A DNA stretch of 64,000 nt from Warburgia ugandensis. Taxonomy: Eukaryota; Streptophyta; Magnoliopsida; Canellales; Canellaceae. Where the stretch lies: NCBI GenBank assembly GCA_035236585.1, contig CP141126.1, forward strand, positions 11,421,001 to 11,485,000, written 5' to 3'. The notes beneath the pieces are model-generated. The model was not told where the DNA came from. It searched no databases and saw only the letters and a program-made list of their open reading frames with translations. Below are positions 48,545 to 59,285 of the stretch, piece by piece. The position numbers and the translations under genes were made by a program. The first letter of the stretch is position 1, and every line of letters begins with the position of its first letter.

Positions 48545-50838
48545 GTTTCACTTATCCTCTTCTTTTTTCTTTCTCAACCTAACTATATATGTTTCTCCTT
48601 TCTATTTTATAACATCTCAAACTCTTAGCTTATCCACTCTTTATTGCATATTCTAATTCTATGTGGAAATCCCATATTACTTAAAACTAAATTTTTCTCC
48701 AAAAAATCAAATTAATACACCATTTCAAATGGTTTGAATACTAGTCTCAAGTCTTGAGGACCCACTCTACAACCAGTTACATTTGACGAGAGAAAGAGTC
48801 AAAAGATCGTACTGTGCATCTATTTAGCAGATCTTGTGACAATGATGCAGTAGATTTTCTAACATCAAGCTTCGATTTGTACGTTGCTTCACGTTCCCGT
48901 TCGTCTATTTGTTGGCCTCTACTATGAAAGTACGCTTGCCGTGAGCCTTTTCCTATGAAGCCGCTAAGTTGGCCGTTTATGCGAGGTGAAGTTTTGGGCA
49001 TTTCAACTGTTCTTTCTTCTTTTGGGAAAAAAAACCTGTCCAAGGTTAGAAAAAAAAGAAGAAACCAATTGCAGACTTCTTCTCTACAATTGCCTGCCAT
49101 CTGAAACAAACTATACCGTGTTCTTACTCCAAATGGGTTTATCTTGTTTTCAATCAGATTGCATACTGCTCTTGATGGGATTCTGCAAGAAGCCAATCAT
49201 AAATGAACCTGATACACCCAAAAGAAATTTCTTAAAAATAACCAAAACGGAAAAAGAGAAAAACTATCAATTACAATAAAGATATGTGTTTCACTAATCA
49301 AAGATAAAAGAACTAAATCTATATGGTTATTGTATGGAATTTCTTTTTCTCTGTCAAAACGGAAGCATACCCATCTACAGAGAAAAAGCTAAAAAAGAAA
49401 AAAATGTGACTTCCTTTAAAACATACAAAAAACCTAAAAGGTTGCCAATAATTTAAAGAAATTCCAAGAATAAGGAGAAGGACCTTCGAAGATTGCCGTG
49501 CTTGGGTTGTCAAGGCCATTTGGTGTAGAAAGTATCACGTCTTCCATTCTCAGAACACCAAAATTTATCATCTAACAACCAGCAAATTTTTATTTGATAC
49601 ATAAGATAATTTTCATTCCACACCTACTCAACATGAAACAAATCATAATCATTTTTTCCCCCCAGAAACCCTGATAACCGATTCCCCACAGGTGCTTCTT
49701 CAAGTCCAAAACGAAACAATCTCTTTGACTTGAATGATTCTTTTGATTACGTTGTTGTTCTTAGTATTATTCATTTTCTGCAACTTGTCACGCATGTTCT
49801 TTGTTTTGTAGTTTCTAATTCACGAAATACTTTATGGCTTTGATCTGATCCATCCATTTGATTGCCTACACCTTAGATCACCAAATGCTCACTAACTAAA
49901 CTGTATAGGATCAGTAAAGTTCGCATGTACAACAAACATTGAAAATGAAAAGTGGGTCCTAACAAATGGATGGTAAGCCTTACGCAAGGTTGAAAGAAAT
50001 GAGAGCTAGCCGAAATACCGAAACTGCCTCTCCCTTAAATGGCCATACCAGCCTGATGATTTCCATAGGAAAAGGCTCACTAAGACGAATTTTCAAAGCG
50101 TAGGAGCTATTTATAGATAAATAGGAATGTGGGCTGGAGTACGTGTAAACTGATCTATATATATATGTATGTATGTATATTTGAACTACTTACACCTCTT
50201 GTAAAACAGGTAAACATAAGATAATACAGTTTGAATACATTATCTAATAGATATAAGATAAGAGTTGATGCCAACATTCTCTTTATCCTTCAATTGTTGC
50301 AGCCAATTAGCTAAGACCGAAGTGGTGAAGCCTGGCATAGATCTAGGTTTGAGGTTTCTATTTGAAACTTCGATATGAATAAAAAGGAAAAATTAAAAAC
50401 CCCCATTAACTTACTTAGTTACCAAGAGGCCCTTTCACTTGCACCGAACTTAACCCTTACACGTCAATTAAGATCAGGTCTCCTAATTGGTCTAACCTTT
50501 TGCCATCCCTAAATTTAGCAGTGTTTACCTTGAATCTGTGACATATTGTTAATTAGCGGAGACGCCAGTCTTCACCCAACCAGTGGGCTAGAAGGCCTTC
50601 GTAAAGATGCCCTCTTAAAGCAACCGATTAAAGGCGTAAAATTGACTGCTTTGGTCTAATTTCACGCTTGGTCTTTTATATCTGAAACGCAACAAGTTCC
50701 TACTATGCATCAGAATGTCCCAATGTTATGAGGTAACTGTTGAGAAGAAGCAACTTTTCAGGAGAAATCGCGTGATGGGAGAGTTTTCAAAGCTCACAAC
50801 TAGCTCTATAGCGATATAAAATCCCACATATAACTCAC
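48545..50838. other. Intergenic DNA, no gene seen
   Basis: Includes a short TA/TATG microsatellite near 50158-50180. The 139-codon minus-strand open frame at 48777-49196 shows no domain and overlaps a plus-strand shadow, so it is not called. Confidence 0.4.
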
Positions 50839-50852
50839 AAGGAGATGTCAAT

Positions 50853-50993
50853 AAAAGGCAGCTTCAGTGCACGAAGCTCCCGCCTAAGCGGAGTCCAGGG
50901 AAGGAGCGGACCACAAGGGCCTATAGTATGCAGCCTATCTTGCATTTTGCAAGAGGCTGTTTCTACGCCTTGAACCCTTGACCTCAAGGTCAC
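50853..50993 (-). mobile_element. Au-type SINE lacking its tRNA-like head
   Basis: Tail, GACCACAAGGGCCTATAGTA body and CTTGAACCCTTGACCTCAAG box are present. The element stops just at the B-box region, so the head is absent. A 14-bp target duplication with one mismatch (50839-50852 and 50994-51007) abuts the shortened end, so the truncation seems to predate or accompany insertion. Confidence 0.82.
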
Positions 50994-51009
50994 AAGAAGA
51001 TGTCAATGC

Positions 51010-51655
51010 CCCAAATAAATCTCTTCTTCCTTAATTTAAGTGGAAGGAAGCTGAATTTTATCATTTTAAGAGTGCAAGCAACAATTTTGGTCAGGATGTC
51101 TGAGTCTCATCAGTATCCACAACCCACTAAAAGACTTGTGATATGGTTGTAGCCTATGATCCTGTCTCTAGACACAATTCCGCAAAATAACATCTGTACG
51201 AGGTGATAGTGTAACCTTTCAAAATGCCTTTCTAACCGCAGGACTGTTTGAGGAATAGCAAACCATGTATTAAGTGTGACTTTTCCCCTACTAATTGCAG
51301 CCGGAAAACATGTACTATGATAATCCAGGAATAACTTTAAGGATGCGAACAGCGGGGGTAAATTCACAATTCAGGATTTAACTTATTCCATATTTTGTTA
51401 TATTTTATACATTAATTTGGCTTGGAAGACTAATGGTCTCAAAATATTAGGTTCTCATGCAGGGCCATTCCAGTTTTAGGGTCTACGTGTGGATTAAGAG
51501 GTATCGACGTAAGCTTGGAAGTCATGTTCCTCAAATATGAAAAGAAAAACAGACGGAGGAAACTTTTTTGGTGAAAACAAGAGGAGGAGACTGCTTTTGA
51601 GTTCTCTATATCATCTATAAGTCTTATGGGGAGGTAGAAACTGCGCATGGTGCAG
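51010..51655. other. Intergenic DNA, no gene seen
   Basis: Short minus-strand open frames only (51110-51367, 51439-51648), without recognised domain. Confidence 0.35.
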
Positions 51656-51662
51656 TAGATGA

Positions 51663-51941
51663 GGTTGACTAGTCTACCTTGGGTAGAGGGGTTAGTGCTA
51701 TTTGATCCTTGGAGTTAACTGGACCACTCTGTCTATCTACCACCTTGGAGAAGAAGGTTGACTAGTCTACCTTGGGTAGAGGGGTTAGTGCTATTTGATC
51801 CTTGGAGTTAACTGGACCACTCTGTCTATCTACCACCTTGGAGAAGAAGGTTGACTAGTCTACCTTGGGTAGAGGGGAAAGTGCTATTTCATCCTTGGAG
51901 TTAACTGGACCACTCTGTCTATCTACCACCTTGGAGAAGAT
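51663..51941. repeat. 93-bp tandem repeat, three near-identical copies
   Basis: Units start at 51663, 51756 and 51849 with GGTTGACTAGTCTACCTTGG. Units 1 and 2 are almost identical and unit 3 has a few substitutions. 93 is a multiple of three; on the minus strand each unit reads VDRQSGPVNSKD(Q/E)IAL followed by a TAG stop in GACTAGTC. Confidence 0.92.
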
Positions 51942-51944
51942 ATT

Positions 51945-52985
51945 CTTGATGGGCCTTCTCGTTACGGAGCGGAATACTAGTGAGACCGTTGATGCCACTT
52001 TCTGTGAGACCACGTTTCCATGATCCGAACTCATCGATGTGATTGGTCTCACTTTGAATGGGTAATAGATCTAGTGGATTAGAAGACTCTAGCATCTAAA
52101 ATTGTGTAATTAAATATAGATGGATTACTAACTTTGGCAATCAACGGTGATGTTACAATCATTTTTCTTAGCATGTTTTTTATCCATTATATACCCAGAC
52201 CTCCTCCAATCATATGAATTAGTCAAATCATGCACAGGTGAGATCTACAAAAAGTGATCTGTAACGGATCTACAAAAAAGTGATATGTAACGATCTCACT
52301 TTGGAGTCTTTCTTTAGCAATCTACCCTTCGAGAATGGCAAAGCTTTCTCCTAACAAGAGACTGAAGAAAGGCCGGTGATACGAACAACGTGTGAAATAG
52401 GGGGGGACACCAACCAAAGGTCTATTTGTGATCTCCATTTTCTCCAGTCTGTAGGCCACTTAAGAGGGAATTAAGCAGTTGGTTCTCTCCGTACGTGAAG
52501 AAACATCATGGGACAGATGTATGGCGAATAAAACTGTCTTAGTCTCTATGTTTTAAGTTGGTCATGCTTAAAAGTTTTCACCATTGGAATCATGACTAAA
52601 CGAAGGCCTATTTTACTTTTCTATTTTCTCACCACTTAAGATGAGTTAGGCAGATAATTTTTCGCGGTGCAAAGATGCTAATGACCAGACAGGTTTGAAT
52701 ATCCTTACCTAGGCTCCACCTTTGGATGATTAAACCATTTATCTTGTCATACCTCTTCTATTTGGGCAATATGCAAAAAGGCACATGCTCATTGAATGTT
52801 TCTAGCTACTAAACTTTTAGTTGAAATTTTAACAATTATAATTTAAAAACTCAAATAGTATAACTAAAATTATCTCACAATCATTAATTTTGGTGCGCAG
52901 CAAATCTAGCTAGAAAATGCCAAACATGATAAATGAGTTAGATCATCCAAAGATAAGGCCCAAAATAACGGGTTCTCATAAATCA
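51945..52985. other. Intergenic DNA, no gene seen
   Basis: Two close copies of GATCTACAAAAA-GTGAT-TGTAACG occur near 52240-52290. Nothing else recognised. Confidence 0.35.
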
Positions 52986-52989
52986 GTCC

Positions 52990-53900
52990 CACGAACATAT
53001 CTGAAATGTGGAAGTCAGAAGCACCTCCTTGTATCAAAGCTTTTGCTTGGATGCTTACACAAGGCAAGTTATGCGCCACTGGTGGAAGGGCCCTACCAGT
53101 ACTACCTATGTCACCAGCAGAAAGAAAACAGAGATCATATCTGGCTTCATCGGGACTTCAATCACTCTGTTTGAACAGGCATTTGGAGATTCCTCAACAT
53201 ATCTTGGGTAGAGCCATCGTCGTTTAATGAACTCAAACCAAAAAATGGTACCCATTCAATCCATAGTCTAAAGCAAAGAATCTTCGGAACCTTCTGCTCA
53301 TGTCTACCATGTGGGAGTTACGGGGTGAAAGAAATAACAGATGCTTCAGAAATGGCAGGCGACACTCTTCCATCATCATTCACCAGATATCAGAAACGCC
53401 TAATTTTGGGCCTTCAGACCTCAAAAATTTTCGGAATTTCTCTGCGCAGCGGATTTTCACCCATCCTCGAGAAATCCTGTACAGCAGCAAGTCCAAAGAC
53501 AGACCTCGAATAAAAAGGAAAAGCCCTTAGCAAGGAAGCTATAAACTCAATTTTGAAGGGGCTTATGCTGGAAATCCCGTTCCAATAGGTTTTGGTGCTC
53601 TCCTTAGGGACCATGCAACTACCATTCTATTTGACGTTGCAATCAATATCTGGGCCGAGAAAAAACTCCAGCCGCTTCACATCGAGGGAGACTCAGAAAA
53701 CACTGTCCGATGGATCAAGGTACTTAGCAAAGGACCATGGAAGTATTGGGACGTCATCGATGGTATGCACAGAAATCGTCAGGGTACCAACTGGCATATT
53801 TCCCAGATCTTCCGTTCTACTGAACTCAGACGCGGATATTCTGGCAAGAGAGCGAATCCTCCTTGTGTTTACACGAATGACTACCATATGTTGCACATGG
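52990..53900 (+). pseudogene. L1-type LINE 3' remnant (zf-RVT plus RNase H)
   Basis: In shifting frames the order is that of plant L1 ORF2 C termini. First comes a zf-RVT segment (WKSEAPPCIKAFAWMLTQGK). It continues with a DHIWLHRDFNHSV / GIWRFLNISWVEP stretch and an ERNNRCFRN linker. An RNase H-like (RVT_3) segment follows (KLNFEGAYAGNPVPIGFGAL, then LQPLHIEGDSENTVRWI). Stops and frameshifts break every part. The reverse transcriptase core is absent, and no poly-A tail or target duplication was found. Old, non-functional fragment. Confidence 0.75.
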
Positions 53901-53929
53901 CTTGTTGCTGATCCATTTTACTATTTCTA

Positions 53930-54560
53930 GTGAATTAATAGCAGTCTTGCTCACCGCCTCTTGTGCAACCATGGCTTAATTACACTAGAAAGGCTTACGG
54001 TTAGGCCTGTGTCGTGGGTAAACCAAACAGTTCATCCTTTTTTCATTCTAAAAATAGCAATTGTCACGATCAAAACGGTGAAGATTTCTAAGCAAATAAA
54101 ACAAGGTTTTTTGTTCACCACACATCCGGGTCACAATTTTTCCTATCACATTGGCGAAACAACGCGCTTAATTCCCTTCGAAACTTACCAAAACTCGTGC
54201 ATCTGAAAAACTCGAAAACACTAACTTTTCTTTTGGCTTTTTTTCTACCTTCCCCACTAGAGCTTCTCTCTCGTGCAGCGCAGACAGATTTACTGACGTT
54301 GCAGGATGTTTGCCTCTAATGTTAAGTCCGGCAGTTGGTATTTACTCCAACAACAGAGAAGATGGCAAAGACACCTACTTGCCAAGTAAAACTATAAAAG
54401 TTGTAGCCAAAGGGCGCCTAGGGAAACGAAGATGGTCTTATAACGAATCCTTCTCCTTTAAACATGCTTGTCAATGATATAATTTGGTGGGTCTTTTAAG
54501 CTTATTACACGATTAAGTATAAACCCCAGGAATATATATATAACATGGTGCCAGTAGTGC
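53930..54560. other. Intergenic DNA, no gene seen
   Basis: No recognised feature. Confidence 0.35.
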
Positions 54561-54564
54561 TTGA

Positions 54565-54722
54565 GAGTGAGTGAGCTGGTTTGAGATGAGATGGCATCTG
54601 GCTTGAGATGACTCCAGCTGAGTTGAAATGACCCCGCATTGATCTCCAGCACCACTAATAATAATGAGATGAGAAGATATTACTTTATCTTAACCCAGCT
54701 CAAACCCCACTTAACAGTAATA
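54565..54722. mobile_element. MITE-like element related to the one at 25.3-25.7 kb
   Basis: Left GTGCTTGAGAGTGAGTGAGC and inverted right GTTAAGTGGGGTTTGAGC are partly matching; both this and the 25.3-kb copy are rich in GAGATGAGAT and CAGCTCA words. Short and diverged. Confidence 0.4.
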
Positions 54723-54729
54723 TTGTCCA

Positions 54730-55235
54730 TTGTTCATATACATATATGTATGACACATGCTCTTGTAAAATTAAGAAAGCAAGCAGCTCGCGTTGTGCGA
54801 ACATCGATAAATTTATGTTTTCTGCCATTCTGCCGTGAAATGCCTGTTTCGCCCTATTTCCTGGTTAAATGGTAACTTTGGTTGGTCGGTTTTAGCGTTT
54901 CCTTCTTGTCCACGAGGTATCTTTTTTATATGGGCAAGAGATCTCCGATTGGGGAGACATAGCATTGCGCTCTTTTTTCTCCACGTAGCAGCAGGAAAAT
55001 CTTTGATTGGGGAGATAGAAAGGCTGGTTTTTTTCTTCTAAAATCTCTTCTTTGGCAAGAATCCTCTTGGTAGTTCATTGTTCACGATGGGAAAGCGGTT
55101 GAGGTTATGCGTAGTCATTCCGTGTTGATTTAAACTGCCATTTAGTTTTTCCCTATTTCTTTCCTAAGTTTATAGCAATGTTATTTAAGGGATTCCTCTC
55201 AAGAGTACGAGACTTCCTGCTGCATATCCAAGAAG
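54730..55235. other. Intergenic DNA left of the copia element
   Basis: A direct near-copy GATCTCCGATTGGGGAGA / AATCTTTGATTGGGGAGA occurs at about 54941 and 55001. The last part (55203-55244) is the left half of the copia target, homologous to 63116-63166. Confidence 0.4.
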
Positions 55236-55244
55236 CTTTCCTCC

Positions 55245-55552
55245 TATTGAAGAATGACTCAAAATGATGATGTGTCATTGGATAGTTAGTGGTGAATAGA
55301 GTTAGTAGTGTACATGGATAAGTAATGAAATTAGCGGTGTACATGGATGAGTAATGGAGTTAGTGGGTGAGTAATGAAGTTAGTGGTGTATATGGTTGAA
55401 CAATGGAGTTATTGGGAGAGTAATGGAGTTAGTGGGTTTAGTGATTTGTAAGCCTATAAAGGCAACTCACTTTTATTGAAACAAAACACCTTGACAAAAA
55501 CGCAAATTTTATAATCCTCTGCAGCAGTTATAAGAGTTTCTATTCTACAACA
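55245..55552 (+). repeat. 5' LTR of the copia element (308 bp)
   Basis: Matches the 3' LTR at 62646-62932 over its length. Termini are TATTG...CAACA, i.e. the usual TGTTG with G>A at position 2 in both LTRs. It holds a minisatellite of GTGTACATGGATGAGTAATG-like units and one extra ~21-bp unit absent from the 3' LTR. Flanking 5-mers CCTCC (55240-55244) and TCTCC (62933-62937) match 4 of 5. Confidence 0.9.
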
Positions 55553-55555
55553 TTG

Positions 55556-55568
55556 TGGTATCAGAGCC
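55556..55568 (+). promoter_or_regulatory. Copia primer-binding site
   Basis: TGGTATCAGAGCC begins 3 nt after the 5' LTR, the standard complement to initiator tRNA-Met used by plant Ty1/copia elements for minus-strand priming. Confidence 0.93.
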
Positions 55569-55603
55569 ACCTTAAGAAAGTGAGTCGAGTATAAACACGT
55601 GAG

Positions 55604-56248
55604 TTGAGTGAAACACAAAGAGACATAGTGAGGGGAAGCAACGGCAATGCAGTGGGTGCAGCACAACCACTCATTCCCATCTTCAAAGGAGAAGGCTACG
55701 AATTCTGGAGCATTCGTATGAAGACTCTACTCAGATCTCAAGACCTTGGGGACTTGGTGGAACACGGGTATGCAGATCTCGACAACGAAAGTAGGTGGCG
55801 AGAGAACAGGAAGAAGAATTTCAAGGCGTTGGTGATCATTCAGCAGGCAATCCATGATAGCGTCTTTTCACGGATCGCAGCGGCAACGACGTCAAAGCAG
55901 GCGTGGTCTATTTTGCAGCAGGAGTTTCAAGGCGATTCGAAGGTCCTTGTGGTGAGATTGCAATCACTCCAGTGTGATTTTGAGACCTTGATGATGAAGA
56001 ATGGAGAATCGATTGCTGATTTTTTGTCAAGAGCAACGGCAATAGTCAGTCAAATGCAGTCCTATGGCAAGAAGATTACCGACCAAACCATTGTTGAAAA
56101 GGTACTTAGAAGTTTAACTAAAAAATTTGATCATGTAGTAGCTGCTATAGAAGAATCAAAGGATTTGTCAGTTTTTTCATTTGATGAACTGATGGGGTCT
56201 CTTCAAGCTCATGAGTTAAGGATTAATAGATCACTCAACAAGAACTAA
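55604..56248 (+). pseudogene. gag: Copia gag, broken off from pol
   Basis: About 214 codons of UBN2-type gag are open: FKGEGYEFWSIRMKTLL near the start, KALVIIQQAIHDSVFSRIAA, the LQ..F.GDSKV segment, and IEESKDLSVFSFDELMGSL near the end. Its first codon in frame is TTG, with no ATG at the expected start, so the start may be lost. A TAA ends the frame at 56246-56248; about 50 bases later the coding sequence is interrupted by a 2,975-bp solo LTR. In intact relatives gag continues straight into the zinc knuckle and protease of a single gag-pol frame. Confidence 0.9.
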
Positions 56249-56305
56249 GAAAAGGCATTTCAGGTGAAAGAGGCAGCCACCAAATTTGGAGAAGGTAATC
56301 GTTCA

Positions 56306-59280
56306 TGTAACACCCCGGATTTTTAAGACAATTTTTTTTTTTTTGGCAATTTAAATAAGAGCATTTGGGATCCCATGAGAAAAGATTTATTTAACATTTT
56401 ACTAAACCTATCTTAAAACTCCGGGTGTTAATTTTTCCTTTCTCAAAATGACATACACGTAATTTAAACATAAATAAATAATCCGCGTATAAATCAACGT
56501 CAAATAAATAGGCGCCTTTATTTTAAATCAAATAAACATCCAAAAGACAATAATAATATGGCCCAGGGTCTATCCATCATAACATCCCATATAAATGTCC
56601 AACATATGTCCAAAGATCTAAATCACATCCCAATATAAAATATGCAGTCCATAATAAAAATCCAAATGATAATCCTGTTTAATGACTCACATCACTGTCT
56701 AATACTATAGAAAAATGGTCTTCAGCAGCTCTCACGGCTTCTCAACAGCCTTGCCTTTCCTGTTATCGCGCTCGAGATCTAAGGCATTGCAAAACAAAGC
56801 AATGCCTCAGCAAGCTATCGCTTGTGTAGGTACATAGACAATTAATGTAATAAATGCAAGAAATAATGAACAATACTGATGAAAAATCTAACATTTATGA
56901 AGATAGTGATATCATAATGCCATGTTCAATAATGCCCGATTTATTCCATATGCTAAAACATGAAATTCACGGAGTTAAAACATGACATGAATCGATAACA
57001 TGGAGCATACAACAAGAATAAGGGCACCCTAAGGTAATGGGTCCCACCACATCGCACTAACATCCCCACGATCGGGGAGTACACATAGTCAACCTCTCGA
57101 GTGTCGTCACACCGGGCATACCATCTATAACCATGCTCATCATACATGCACACATAACAAGAATATGGGCCATCATCAAGCGGTGGCAACCCTCCATGGG
57201 TATCAACCACGCCAGCTCCCGTCGACACCATAACGGGAGACTTAACGTCTCGTCCCCATGGAAAGGCTCGCACCGGTAGTGTGAACTATCCATGTTACCA
57301 AACCCCTACCGAATGCCATCTATGGGCGGTGTGTCTATCAAATCACAAACTCATCACATCATAATCTCGGAAGGTTGGTGGCGGCCCTATCCCTCTGGCA
57401 TGGCCCACCTTGGCGAGAGCACCCGTCATCAAATATAAAACACGGAAATCATATGTATATGCTAAAACTCAAGAGCACTTATAGCTTGCAATCCCAAGAC
57501 ATGCCCCTCATCCGGGGTTAGCCTATCAAAGGACCAAATTTAATAAGCCTCTATTCTCATTTCCATGTAAATCCATGCATTTTCTATATATATAATAAGA
57601 AATAAGTCTCTAAGTAAGCATAACAAATTAACATCATGCTTGTAAAAGCATTTGAAATAAGTTTATTCGGTAAAAGATTTCAATTTGGAATAACCATCAC
57701 ATGACGCAATGTCGCATGAAATCCATGGTAAATAAAAATCGCAATTTAAAACACAATCACACATGATGCTATGTTTAAACATGGTTTAAAATCAAGGCAA
57801 AACATTAGTTGTCGTCACCTACCTCAGTGTGAGATCACTAGCTTGCCAATAACTCCCTTTAATTGGTATATTCAAGTGCACCTGTACATGTCACATCACT
57901 ATTTTAAAATTTTTCTAAATAAAAAGTGGTCATTTCTAAGTTTTTAAGTTAAAACTAGGTCCGCGTCGTCAATACGGTCACAACGCCTCTTTCGGATCGT
58001 GATTTGGACCTCTCTAGCTCCCAAAAATCAAGTTTTAGTGAAAACTACCCTTAAATGGGGCCTACCGGACCACCATAAGGTGGTTTAAACCAGCGGCGCC
58101 TCTTTTCCGCCGGTTTACACCGGGCGTACTCGCGCGCACGAAGACGCACGGCGTCGCGAGCCGCACTTGAGACGCGCGCGTGCGTCATGGTCGCCGGGAC
58201 GCGCCGCGTCCCGGTCCCCGCGATGCCCAAACAACGCACGCTCCGGCACGGCGCGCCGCGCATGCGTGCGGCGGCGAACGTCATGTGACGTCGTCCTGGC
58301 TGCGTCTCCGAGTGCGTCTTGCGGCCGGCGCCAGCGCCGACGCCGTTGACGACGCGGGAGAAGACGACCGGATTCTGGTCGCCTGCAGCGGAGCTACTGC
58401 AGCTCCGTTTTGCGTGATTTTTGCGCCATTTTCTTCAGAATTCTCTCTAGAATCCATTTATGCCCTCCTTTTGCACTAATTTTCTCAAAAACCATGGTTT
58501 TTAAACGATTTTCCCAAGTTCCTAAAAACCTCCCTAGGTCTTGGTTTTTGAGTTTTCCTGAGGCAATTCCACCGTTGGATCACTCCCAAATTTAAAGGGT
58601 ATGCTCTTGGGTCTCTTGTGCACTAGTTGGACGGTGCGATTTTCAAACGGACAAGGTTTGATCCGTGAAATCACACTCCAACGGTAAGCGTGCACAAAGT
58701 TCTAAAAATACGATTTTTTTCCAAAATTTTTAAACGTTTTCCTAATTAATTTCCTAATTAATAAATACAGAAAACATAGGTTTTGAGGCTTACCTTGCAC
58801 CTGGCCGGAGTTGCTCGTGTTGCCGGGGCTCCACTCGCCGAAAAATTCAAGTTTTTACAGATCTAGGGTTTTGCGTATCATTCATGGAAAACGCTCAAAG
58901 TGGAGCGTTTTGGCTCCTAGAGGAGCATATATATAGGGTTTTAGAGTCTTGGGGAAGAGAAACTCTTCCCCACACGGCTCTTCCCACGTCTCTCCGGCGA
59001 TTTCGCCGGACTGGTAGAGACGTGTGTAGACAGGGGTGCCGTTATCAATTTGGACCCCTATGTAACACGTTTCTGTCAAAAGACCATTTTGCCCTTACAA
59101 CTTTGACGGCTCATAACTCCCTCGTTTGAGCTCCGTTTTTAGCGTTCTTGGTGGCGTTGGATTCGTATCGACGAGCAATTTCTAATTATTATGTTTTCAG
59201 GAAATAATTTCATCCATAAATTTTTATTTTTATTTATTTAATAATTTCCTATTTTTATCTTTAAAATTAAGGATATTACA
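56306..59280 (+). mobile_element. Solo LTR of the large Ty3/gypsy-like family (copy 2, 2,975 bp), nested in copia
   Basis: Ends TGTAACACCC and GGATATTACA; perfect 5-bp target duplication GTTCA at 56301-56305 and 59281-59285. It is the sister of the copy at 10318-12929, in opposite orientation, and longer by 363 bp mainly because of a CpG-dense segment at about 58110-58400. A TATATATA at 58928-58935 followed by GGGTTTTAGAGTC suggests this orientation is sense, with about 350 bp of R-U5; that is inference. A polypyrimidine-rich leader near 59000 is also shared. Confidence 0.88.
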
Positions 59281-59285
59281 GTTCA

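Noticed and set aside
48777..49196. 139-codon minus-strand open frame
   Set aside because: No recognisable domain, low-complexity composition, overlapping plus-strand open frame, and no splice or promoter context. Treated as chance.
58051..58479. Arginine-rich open frames in the CpG-dense LTR block
   Set aside because: Open frames arise on both strands simply because GC-rich DNA lacks stop codons. They lie wholly inside the solo LTR.
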